From Acanthamoeba lenticulata (lineage: Eukaryota > Discosea > Longamoebia > Acanthamoebidae), in the NCBI GenBank assembly GCA_002179805.1, contig NAVB01001763.1, positions 1 to 29,117 on the forward strand: a stretch of 29,117 nucleotides of DNA, given 5' to 3'. Shown one piece after another: positions 19,950 through 29,117 of this stretch (its first letter is position 1; each line of letters opens with the position of its first letter). The notes beneath the pieces are model-generated. The model saw nothing but the letters and a program-made list of their open reading frames with translations, was not told the DNA's origin and made no database searches. The translations under genes were made by a program, and so were the position numbers.

Positions 19950-21488
19950 ATGGAGACCGCAAAGATCTTTTCGGCGGCGCAGCATGTGCCCGAGCTTTGT
20001 GGCGAGGCTTACCGTGAAATTGCGCCCCATGATGTACGTTTTTGAGGAGGTCCTCCTTTGACCTGAACAGCAACTAATGCAACTGCGCCATCTGCAGGAG
20101 CTCTTCTTAAAGCTAAAGCAACAGTACTTGGAGGTTGACATTCGTGACCGAGAGCTTGAAACCATTCTGGATTACCTAAATTCCAAAGATGATGAAATCA
20201 CTGCCCTTAAGAACGTTCTCATCGAAACCGACGAGAGCGGTTCGCTCTTCCTTCGCTCCTGCTGCTGAGATAGATTCTTTGCTCATTTCGCTTGCTGTTC
20301 GTTTCTCTTGCGTAATAGAGGTGGCCTACGCGCACGAGATGGAGCGCTCCCAGAAGCTTCGGAAGGAGACAAAGGAGTTGGCCTTGAAGGTCGCCCAGCT
20401 CTGCAAGCGCAACGTTGCAGCGAAGCAAGAGCTCGACGAACTCATGACCACTACCCATCCCGACGAACTGGCCGAGCTGGAGAAGCAGCAATGGTGGCCT
20501 TCCTCGCTCCTCGCTCCTCGACCAATTGCTCCGGCCCACGCCACGACTCTCGTGACTCACTTGCCCACGCTTTGTGGCGGGCCAATGACCAACAGGTACA
20601 CACGCGTGACGCAGCTCAGTGTCGGCCTCTCTGGTGTCAGCGTGCAGTCGTGCGAGGAGGATAAGCTCGTCCTTTCCCTCGTGCCCCGCGAGGTGGAGGG
20701 CCTCGAGGGCGCGCCGTCCACGTATCGTCTGACTGTCAGCTTTGACTCGGCCAACCTCTCTCTTCAATCCCTCGAGGTGCGCCCTTTCTCCGCTCGCTTG
20801 CTCGCCCGGCTGCTGGCGCTGTGTGGCTCACCACTCGCCTGGTCGCGTGGTGCAGCTTCACCCGGCCGACGTGTCGGTGGATGACCTCTTGTTCGTATCG
20901 CCCACGGTCACGTCCATCCACTTGGTCATCTCTGAGCTGCAAAGCCGGCTGCACGGCCACCGCCGCCTCCAGCGCGAGATCGCGAAGCTTTCCAAGCGGT
21001 ATGTCCTCCGCACCCGCTCTGCGACCTCGTCCGTGTGTCAATTTGGCCCCAAACGTTGACTGACAATGCGCTGCTGGAATCAGCTTTGGTGTTGCGGTAG
21101 TGGGTGAGCGGGAGTTTGCTGTCACCTTCAGCACGGGAACAACCTGGTACGGCCACAACGCGCTGCTTGCTTCTTTCGGAAGCCATCGGCCTCGCACCAA
21201 ATAACCAACCAACCCACCCACGTGTGCCAGCCGTTTGCGCGTCGGAACCGACTATCCGCGTCCCTACGCCAGCATCTACGTCACCAACGTGGAGGGCCAC
21301 CTTCCTCCGACCCTCGCCGCCCGGCTTCAGGTGCGCAAAGACGTCTGGCGTCTCGCACACATGTGTGCGATCGATTGTCTGCCCGATCTCACGTCACCAA
21401 ACAGGACGAAAAGAACCGACGAGTGCAAGGCGTGACCCTCAAGAAGCTCCTCACCACCTTCGAGCCAGGGTTGGCGGCCGGCATTTGA
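19950..21488 (+). CDS. Coiled-coil protein with RWD-like C-terminus, possible kinetochore subunit
   Basis: Predicted 332 residues. Exons: 19950-20033, 20071-20239, 20319-20493, 20596-20776, 20856-20998, 21084-21146, 21231-21330, 21405-21488; all phases agree. The N-terminal 150 residues are a charged coiled coil. A mixed alpha/beta region follows, and the end has strands and a turn of RWD style (FAVTFSTGTT, VGTDYPRPYASIYVTN). A coiled coil followed by RWD is the architecture of SPC24, SPC25, CENP-O and CENP-P kinetochore proteins. I cannot assign it to one of these, and the match is by fold pattern only. The E2F palindromes upstream fit a cell-division role. The intron 20494-20595 is 102 bases without an in-frame stop, so it could also be read as coding. 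Confidence 0.65.
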
Positions 21489-21733
21489 TGGCGCTCAGGG
21501 CCAAAAAGTGTTTTGGGACCAACTCCGCGAGCGGGGCGGAGATGTACAGCAAGAGCGCGAATAGTGTCCGACAATCAAACGACGCGATTGGCATGTTGGA
21601 CATGTCAGCACAAGATAGCGTAGCATTCCTTCAATTTTTGTGTGCCCCAAAATTCGAAGGCAGAAGACGAGGTCGCTGTTCTCTCAGCTGCCAATACTAA
21701 AGAGCGAGCCGTGGTGTGGTGCACGGAAGAGAG

Positions 21734-23397
21734 ATGGTGATGATGGACGGCGAGGAGATGGGGATGCGGGCGGGCGCCTTCTTTGGCATTTTTATGGTGG
21801 AAATGGTGTTCGGGACCGTGCCCCTCCTCATGCGTCGCTTTATCACCAACACGGCCGTGCGGGACCGTCTGCTCTCACTGGGCAACGCCTTTGCCGGTGG
21901 CCTCTTCCTCGCCGGTGGCTTTGGTACGCTCCCTCAGCACAGAGATACCATCCTCCTCGTTCGCCCCGACACTCTCTTCCGCCGCACAGTGGTTTTTTTT
22001 TTTTCTCTTCATTTTTACATTATTACGCCGCAGTTCATTTGCTGAGGGAGGCCGAGGAGACGTTTGCCAACGAGCTGGGCGCCGATTGGGAGGTGCCCTT
22101 CTCCGTCATTCTCTGCCCGGTGGGCTTTGGTCTCGCCTTCTTTGTGGAGAAGGTGCTGTTCCTACGCGATCCGGTTCCTGCCTCTACCGTCGTTGCCACA
22201 AGCGAGAGGCACCCCTTTTCCGTGGAAGAGGTGCGCACGTCGTCCATCGTTTCCTTTCCTCTCTCTGCCCTGCAACCCTGACTCGCGCGTGGCGCTCCCC
22301 AGACGGACGTCGACAAGTACGGCGCCGTCGGTGACCAAGAGGCTGTCCCCGACCACCATCATCACCACCATCACCATCACGCGGATCACGACCACAAGCT
22401 GCACAGCCCCGAGGAGGACCATCCCCACCGCCACCACCATCACCACCACAACCATGGTCACGGCCATCACGTGCGTCATGACCTCCTCAGCAGCACGCGC
22501 AGCAACTGACACGCATGAAAATGACGTGTCCAACGACAGGAGCACCATCATCACCACGACCTGGTGCTGGACGACCGGCAGGCTCTCCTGCCCTACATCC
22601 TCATCGCCGTCCTCTCGCTCCACTCCAGTGCGTCCTGGCCTCCCAGCTCCAGCCATGATGCCGATGATGAAGAAGAAGAAGCTGACCGCCCACAACACGC
22701 GCGCGTGCAGTCATCGCTGGCGTGGCGCTCGGCATCCAGCAGGACTTCAACGTGGCCCTGGGCATCTTCGTGGCCCTCATCTCCCACAAGTGGATCGAAG
22801 GTTCTCTCCCTCCGGCCTTGGCTTTTGATCGCATGCTCAACCGTTGTTGTCGTGCGTGCAGCGTTCGCGCTGGGGGTGAGCTTGCTCAAGGCCGGCAAGA
22901 ACGGCTTAGGCTTCTTCAAGTTCCTGACGCTGTTCTCCATCATGTGCCCGCTGGGCATCCTCCTGGGCTCGGCCCTCTACTCTGCGGTCGCAGGCAGCAG
23001 CGCGGGCGAGATCGTCACCGCCGTGTTGACGGCCATCGCTGCCGGTTCCTTTTCCTTCCTTTTCTTCTTCTTCTTTTCTTTATTCCTTTGATCGAAACCT
23101 CACACGCACTCGGTGTTGGCTGATGTCCTCCCAGGCACGTTCATCTACGTGGCCGTGGTGGACATTTTGCTGGAGGAGTTCCAGACGGCGCGCGACAAGT
23201 ACTTGAAGTTCCTCCTGGTACGCATGTCGTGGCGCCTTCAACGTTGCTCGAGAAAAGTGTAGCGCCTGAACCAGGTTGTTTTCGTGCTCGCGCGTGTGTA
23301 GGCGGTGATCGGCTTCGCTGCGATGGCCAGCCTCCTCTTTGCGTTCGACCACGACCACGGCGACGCAGACGAATCGCACGATGGCCACAGCCACTGA
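21734..23397 (+). CDS. ZIP-family (SLC39) metal transporter with His-rich loop
   Basis: Moves zinc or related divalent metal into the cytosol across the plasma or an organelle membrane. Predicted 364 residues. Exons: 21734-21923, 22034-22230, 22303-22470, 22540-22627, 22711-22800, 22862-23044, 23135-23217, 23302-23397. Hydrophobic segments fit eight ZIP helices. Family signatures are GGLFLAGGFVHLL in TM2, the long cytosolic loop between TM3 and TM4 loaded with His clusters (22387-22470 and start of exon 4), LHSIIAGVALG in TM4, and HKWIEAFALG in TM5. The C-terminus is again Asp/His rich. TM4 has Ala where many family members have Glu (HSxxEG). ATG 21734 is chosen as the first Met of a short acidic N-terminus. 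Confidence 0.9.
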
Positions 23398-23618
23398 CTT
23401 GGTTAAGGCGAACCTGCGTCCTCTATTTATTATTACTTTTTATTTATCTCTGCCCAAAATGTATTCCTACCCCAAACAAAAGACAACAATTAAACTGAAA
23501 AGCAAGCTGTTGAGTCTATCTCAAATGAAGAGGGTCTTGACTTCACCCCCGATGTGGGCAGAGCCGTGGTGCGCCCGACCGTAGGACAGAACCAAGGTGT
23601 TGTGACGCAACGGTCAAG
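23398..23618. other. Intergenic region
   Basis: An AT-rich 3' flank of the ZIP gene (23398-23520) followed by mixed sequence leading into the promoter of the next gene. No RNA gene or ORF is supported. Confidence 0.5.
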
Positions 23619-23630
23619 TTTCGCGCCAAA
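23619..23630 (+). promoter_or_regulatory. Palindromic E2F/DP site
   Basis: TTTCGCGCCAAA matches TTTSSCGCSAAA at all 12 positions and ends 57 bases before ATG 23688. Maintenance methylation genes are S-phase expressed E2F targets in animals, which fits. Binding in this organism is inferred. Confidence 0.65.
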
Positions 23631-23687
23631 AACGAGAAAGAAGAACATCTCTGTTGCACTTTTTCCTGCGTGCGATTGGTGGGCAGA

Positions 23688-26600
23688 ATGGTGAAGGTGC
23701 TCGTTTCTGATGGAACGAAAGTCTATGAATTTGAGGTTAGGAAGTCAGGTAAAGCACTTCATCTTGCTTGTCAAGAATCACAACACCAAAATTTGGCACG
23801 TTCTCTTGCAGATACGGTGAAAGAATTCCGGACTCAGGTCTTGCAGAAGGCCAAGGACGTGGAGGGGCGTGATTATGCTGAAGCTCGACACATCAGGTGC
23901 CCTCTCTGCCAACTCAAACAGTTCTCTCCAATCAAGCTTGTGACTGAACCAGGATTTTGATCGGTAGACTCCTGCACATGGGCCAAGAGCTCCAAGATGG
24001 AACCGAGGAGCAGGCGCACATGCTCTTCCAATATCGCATCTGCGATGTACATCTTCCTTGCCTCGCCCGTGGGAGCCTTCTCCACGTGTTTCATCTAAAC
24101 TTGCGTTGCGTTCTGCAGCAATCCAAGGTCACGCTCCTTGTGCGCCCCGCGGAAACGGATCAGCCCATCGTCGAGGCCGCTGAGGCGGAGGTCCTGCCGG
24201 AGGAGGCGCCGAGCGCAGAGAAGTCCTCTGTACCTGAGACGGCGGTGCCCTTTGTGCTGCCCGCCATCGAGCAGGAGCACCTCGACCAGGCCCTGCCCAT
24301 GGTGCTCACCACCGACGGCCGGACCAAAGTCAAGCTCATGTGCACCCCCGAGACGTACGTCGTCTGCCTGTCCAGCTGGAGGAAGGCCGCGCGGGTTGTT
24401 CTCACACACACGTGTGTGGCCACCGCGTAGTGGTGACGACTTGCTCCCACACGAAGAGTGCATCCCAATCGGCACGATCTCCCGCGCCCGCCGCGTGTTC
24501 AAGCTCGACGCCGACACGATCGAGGCCTTCCGAAACAGCAAGGTATTTGATCTGCGGACACCTTCTGGCCGCACACCAGCTGGTCACTCACGCACACGCG
24601 CACGCACACGCGCGCACACACGCGCACACACGCACGCAGGGCAAGTGGGCGTTTATCTGCTTTGACTTGAACGGCGCCGACTTGCCCAATCCGGATGACG
24701 TCGCGTCGCACTGCATCATGCGGCGTCGGAAGGAGCTCCCGACGGCGGGGAGGCAGCTGGCCATCTGGCTCGTCTACAAGAACGTCACCCTCGACAAGCT
24801 CAGCTCGGTCAACTTGCCCGCGCGCCCGGCCTCGGGGCGCGGCAAGAAGGCAGCCGCGGCAGCGGGCAAGCAGAGCAGCGCCGACGACAAGCCCCTGGAG
24901 ACCGCCACCGACGTGGCCGAGGTCCAGCCCTCCTCCTCCGCGGCGAAGCCGCAGGGCAACATCGTCCTGGCCTTCAAGCTCACAAACCCGGAGGACCTCG
25001 ACGAGGGCTACTACACGTTGGGCGTGCTCGACCCCACCGACCCCGACGAGCGTACGTCCACCGTCGGTCTTCATGTCCCCTTCCTTGATGGGTCCACAGC
25101 CCGGTGGTAAATGATGGGATGTGCAGCCTGCGAGGTGTGCCGCTCGCACGACCACCCCGAGAAGACGCTCGTCTGCGACCAGTGCGCGCCTCCCCTCCTC
25201 CTCCTCCTCCGCCTTTTCTTCATCGAAGCCTTTTTGTATGTTTATTATTGGATGGTCAATGCACACGCGCACAGGTGCGGGGAGGGCTACCACATCTACT
25301 GCCTCAAGCCGCCTCTCCCCGAAGTGCCGCCAGAAGACGTACATACCCTCCTCCCCCCCCCTCCAATCTCTCCCCAATCTCATCCCAAATGCCTCATTTG
25401 CGTTCCATTGGCTCCTCCCCCCCGCCCGATGCGCGCACTGACGCGTCTTGGCGCCGCACGCAGGTGGAGTGGTACTGCCCCAACTGCTTCAACGGTACCT
25501 CTCTCTCTCTCTCTCTCTCTCTTTCTTTTATACTTGTGTGGACGATCGCATGATGGTGATGGTGATGCGACGTGGCTGACATGTTTGTTTCAATCCGGTT
25601 CGGATTGGGCGGCGTTCGAATTGGGGGGTGGATTGGGGGAGGGGGCAGATCCGGAAGCGATCAAGGCCAACATCGCCGCCACGAAGCGCGGGCAAGCCCG
25701 AGGCGCCCAGAAGAAGGGCTGGGGCGGCGGCATGGCCACGGCAGGCCTCAAGGAGAAGTGCACCATCGTCCCGTCCTCCTACTCTGGCCAAATCCCCGGC
25801 ACGTGGGTCGGCCAGACCTGGCCTGTACAGTCCTCCTTCTTGCCTCTGTGCCGCCGGGCTACCGACTGACGCCGATTGTGCAATGATGATGACGTGGTCA
25901 TCGTCGTGAAACGCCGATTGGGCTGCAATGCGATTTACAAGCTGCGCCTTGACTGCCATGCCGCCGGCGTGCATCGCGAGGTTGTCGCCGGAATCGCCGG
26001 AAGCGTGACTCTCGGTGCGCTATCAGCACGCATACACACGCGTCATGGCATCGATGCGCGTGCATGTGGTGGAGGACTCACCACATGCGCGTTTTGGGGG
26101 GGGGGGACACTCGTGCGCGCGCGCGCAGGGAAAGTGGTCAGCATCGTCGTCGCCGGTGGCTATGAAGATGACGACGACCACGGCGACTCCTTCGTCTACA
26201 CCGGCAGCGGCGGTATGTTTGCTCTTCGACGAAGCGTTGCAGTTGCTTCCGCCTTCGCCCACACTGCCGCCCGCTGGGGTGTGGTTGTGGTGATGATGGG
26301 CGCGCGCAGGGCGCAACCTGAAGGACGGCAACAAGCGATGCGCCGGACAGACGGCCGGCCAGTCCTTCGAGCGGCGCAACCTGGTGGGCAACCCATCCCG
26401 CGCTTGTGCCTCTTGCGCCCCTCGCCCTCCTCTTGTGGCCAGAACTCATCCGCCTTTGGCGTTGCGCAGGCGCTGGCCATGTCGTGCGTGGGGTTCAAGC
26501 ACAAGTGCAACAAGGACTACAAGGGCCACGTGTGCCAGGACTGCCAGGACAAGTGGCGCCAGGGCGTCCCGGTACGCGCCCGCCCGTGTGTGTGTGTGTG

Positions 26601-29072
26601 TGTCTGCTTGTGTGTCGACTTGGGGGGGGAGGAACTCACACCTGGGCTCGTCGTCGTCGTTTGGGGGGTGGGGGGGGGCAGATACGAGTGGTGCGGAGCA
26701 ACAAGGCCAAGGAGTACGGACCCAAAGTCCCTGGGGGCGGGAACAAAATCTACCGCTACGACGGCCTCTACAAGGTGGTCGACTTCTGGTTCGACGAGGG
26801 CAAGTCCGGCCACCCCGTGTGCCGCTTCCTCATGCGCCGCGACGATCCGGCCCCGGCCCCGTGGACCAAGGAGGGCAAGGCCTTCATCAAGTATGCGCGA
26901 CAACTTTGTGGCCCTTCCTCTGGCGTGCATAGCCCAAATAGTTTGACTCTGACCGGCCAACTATTTGTGCTATGTGTGCAGGAAAATGCTGTCGGGCGCC
27001 ACCAAGGCCAAGGAGGAGCAGCTCATGCTGCGCAAGGCGCGCGCGCTGATCCCGCGCGACACGCTCAACAAGCGCACGTGGGACGGCCTCTTGCCGGAGC
27101 TGGACAAGCTCTCCATGGCCGAGTTCCTCGCGCGGATCGACACCGAGTTCGCGTGCATGATCTGTCAGACGCGGGTCGACATTCCCTACACCTTCCCCTG
27201 CAGCCACAACATCTGCCAGGACTGCTGGAAGCACTTCAAGAACAAGGCCACCAAGCTCGAGTGCGGCATGTGCCGGTGCGTCTGTGCGCACACGCGGCCG
27301 CTTGGCACTTGGCGGCACCTGGCAACTCACGGGCGTGGACTCACGGGGCATGGAACAACGACAACGACAACGATAGGGCGGAGGTGTCGGCCGAGTTCAT
27401 GCGGTCGGCCAAGTACAACGAGTTCCTGGTGGACATCCTGGCTACGCTGTTCCCCAATTTGCCGCTGCCGCCCAACCACAAGGTCTTTGAGGTCCAAGGC
27501 CTCGAGGCCGACGAGGGGGAGGATGGCGCGCAAGGAGCCGCCGCCGTCGCAGAGGGCGACGAGGACGAGGACGAGGAGGACGAAGAGCAGCAGGTCCAGG
27601 CCAAGGCCAAGGCCAAGAAACCGCGGGCCAAGCGAAAACCGGCAGCCACCAAGCGGGCCCCGAAGGCGCAGTCCAAGCTGCCCGTGTCGCGCAAGGGCAA
27701 GGAGCGCGTCCCTCCTGAGGAGGAGGAGGAAGACGACGACGAAGGGATGAAGGAGGAGGAAGAGGAGGAGGAAGAAGGGGTCGAGGGGTCGAGGAGGTCC
27801 AAGCGGGCCACCACGAGCAAGCAGTCTGCGAAGCGCAAGCGCGACAACGAAGACTACAAGCCAGACGACGAAGTGATGGTCCTGGCCAGCGATGATGACG
27901 ACGACGCCTTCCAGCCCTCGCCCAAGAAGAAGCGCACCTCGCTCGACAAGCTCGCTTCCGCCCGCGCCAACAGCAGCACAAGCGGCACCACCGCCAGCGC
28001 AGCAGAGGCCAAGGCCAAGGCCAAGCCTGCCGCCCGCTCGCCCCGCAAGCGGCCGGCCGAGGAGGCGATGGAGGTCGTCGAGATCGAGTCCGGTGAGGAG
28101 GACGAGCCCGCGCCCACCAAGGCCGCGAATGGCCAGCGCGGTGGCAGCAGCAGCAGCAGCAGCAGCAACAAGAAGAAAAGCAAGTCCGAGCCAGCCGACA
28201 GCAAAGCAGCGGCATCGGCCGCAGTTTCTGCTCCGGGCCGGGCGGAGCTGCCCGAGAGCGACGTCGATCCGCTGCTCAGCGACGACGTGGACGCGAGCGC
28301 CGGCGGGACCGGAGAGGGCATAGGCACTGTGGATCGCGACGCCGGCAGCCAAGACGACGGCGACGACGATGTCGATGAAGAAGAGATCGACTCGACCTGG
28401 GACCACTGGATGGAGGAAGGGTGCGCGTCCAGCCCCCTCCCCAACCCCGACTGATGCCGATAATATTGTTGATGTCTGGTGCGTGCTGGTCATGAGGATA
28501 GGCTGCCGTGTCGCGAGCTGACCGAATTTGCGCTCAAGTGGAAGACCAACTCGTTCATCGACCTGGAGCGCATCGGGGAGGGCCTCTCTGTGCGCGCCGT
28601 CGGCTCCCTCGTCCCCCCGCCCGAGTCGGTACGCGGAGTGGCGACCTTTATCTGAGGAATGTTGATTCCTGTGGCCCTGAATCCTCCTCATTCGCTCTCC
28701 TTCCTTCCTTCCTTCCTTCCCGACAGGCAAAGGCCAGATCGGGCCTCCGGGTGCATCTGCCCCACATCGCCGAGTGGACTCTCGACTACACCAACGAGTG
28801 CCTGTGGCTCCGCACCAAGCGCGCCTGGTGCTGATCCACCCTCCCCCATTCCCCGCATTCCCCGCATTCCCCTATCTGATAGGGCATCTCCACCGCTCGT
28901 GCTGATGGCAAACTCTGCCGTACGCGCCAGGTACAAGCTGAAGGAGCCCCACAAGGCCTACGCGCCCTACTACAAGGAGGCCCACACCAAGTTTGAGCTC
29001 TGCAACCACCTGACGGCCATCCTCGAGGACACCGACAATGCCGACATCGACTTCGCGGGCGCTATCGCCAAG
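23688..29072 (+). CDS. UHRF1-DNMT1 fusion: UBL-PHD-SRA-RING-linker-RFTS, 3' end outside window
   Basis: Maintenance DNA methylation factor. Exons: 23688-23748, 23812-23896, 23953-24046, 24119-24354, 24431-24542, 24640-25051, 25127-25181, 25275-25338, 25464-25494, 25649-25824, 25942-26014, 26129-26212, 26310-26383, 26470-26571, 26682-26890, 26982-27275, 27377-28420, 28502-28628, 28727-28827, 28931-29072; all phases join, 1192 residues so far. Residues 1-80: ubiquitin-like. 334-383: C4HC3 PHD (C335, C338, C350, C353, H358, C361, C378, C381). 420-622: SRA with GGYEDD, YTGSGG and N502-K-R. 681-720: C3HC4 RING. 722-1068: acidic/lysine-rich linker with basic nuclear signals. 1069 on: RFTS of the DNMT1 family (LPCRELTEF, IAEWTL, then a YKLKEPHKAYAPYY segment). 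No clear tandem Tudor domain is seen at 81-333. SRA reads hemimethylated CpG; RING ubiquitylates H3 in UHRF1; RFTS reads that mark in DNMT1. The methyltransferase domain is expected downstream but not seen. Confidence 0.85.
24587..24637 (+). repeat. CA/CG-rich alternating purine-pyrimidine run in an intron
   Basis: ACGCACACGCGCACACA-type sequence fills the tail of the intron 24543-24639 up to the CGCAG acceptor. Such alternating sequence may adopt Z-DNA; it serves here as an atypical intron tail. Confidence 0.6.
25501..25522 (+). repeat. CT dinucleotide run in an intron
   Basis: A CT microsatellite just after the donor at 25495 in the intron between the PHD and SRA exons. Long C/G homopolymers also occur in the SRA introns near 26095-26106 and 26664-26678. 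Confidence 0.7.
28144..28168 (+). repeat. CAG/AGC run coding poly-Ser
   Basis: A short AGC repeat encodes a Ser tract in the disordered linker between RING and RFTS, followed by a lysine cluster. It could vary in length between strains. Confidence 0.7.
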
Positions 29073-29117
29073 GTTCGACTCCCCGCTTAAGCATTATTTA
29101 GATTAATATAAATTATT

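Noticed and set aside
27377..28420. PCNA-interacting (PIP) box in the linker, as in DNMT1
   Set aside because: I looked for QxxI/L/MxxFF-like sequence and found none; only basic nuclear-signal clusters are visible.
27377..28454. UHRF1 ending at TGA 28452-28454 with a separate DNMT1 gene after it
   Set aside because: Only 48 bases separate that stop from the RFTS exon, which has a good 3' splice site, matching phase and no start codon. One fused gene explains the sequence better, though the stop may be used in a retained-intron isoform.
27327..28730. 467-residue minus-strand ORF
   Set aside because: It is the antisense of the acidic/lysine-rich linker and is made of Leu/Val/Gly runs produced by GAG and AAG codons. 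No family signal; the plus-strand reading fits the domain order.

Overview
The window is eukaryotic nuclear DNA: GC-rich exons, many introns of about 50-130 bases, AT- or pyrimidine-rich intron tails, and full protein families of eukaryotes. The gene density, and the strong preference for GTACG and GTGCG 5' splice sites instead of GTAAG, suggest an Acanthamoeba-like amoebozoan. That assignment is inference from style, not from a search. All recognised genes lie on the + strand. Splice sites were chosen by reading frame, phase and family conservation; no transcript data were available.

Layout. 109-396 is the last exon of an unidentified gene, preceded by 18 perfect CTGTG repeats. 775-3850 encodes a RING-H2 ubiquitin ligase with ubiquitin-interacting motifs. 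4172-6051 encodes an unidentified protein with a mitochondrial-type presequence and a C-terminal membrane anchor. 6349-9148 is a 12-exon choline/ethanolamine phosphotransferase. 9673-10072 is a doubtful small gene behind a TATA box. 10083-11480 is an Abraxas/ABRO1-type MPN scaffold, and 11752-12238 is SNU13. 12506-18056 is a 23-exon STE-type protein kinase with about 800 unassigned N-terminal residues. 19088-19780 is a MORN-like repeat protein behind a uORF. 19950-21488 is a coiled-coil protein with an RWD-like end, possibly kinetochore. 21734-23397 is a ZIP metal transporter.

The most striking locus is 23688-29072, which runs off the right edge. One continuous gene model encodes UBL, PHD, SRA and RING domains in the order of UHRF1, then a long charged linker, then a replication-foci-targeting (RFTS) domain typical of DNMT1. 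This looks like a natural UHRF1-DNMT1 fusion: the hemimethylated-CpG reader and histone H3 ubiquitin ligase joined to the domain that reads ubiquitylated H3 and leads into the maintenance methyltransferase. The catalytic domain would lie beyond the window. A perfect 12-base E2F palindrome sits 57 bases upstream of its ATG, and another lies upstream of the coiled-coil/RWD gene. Both genes may therefore be S-phase controlled.

Ubiquitin signalling recurs in the window (RING-UIM ligase, Abraxas scaffold, UHRF1-like ligase), but the genes between are unrelated housekeeping genes, so no operon-like system is claimed beyond the fusion itself.
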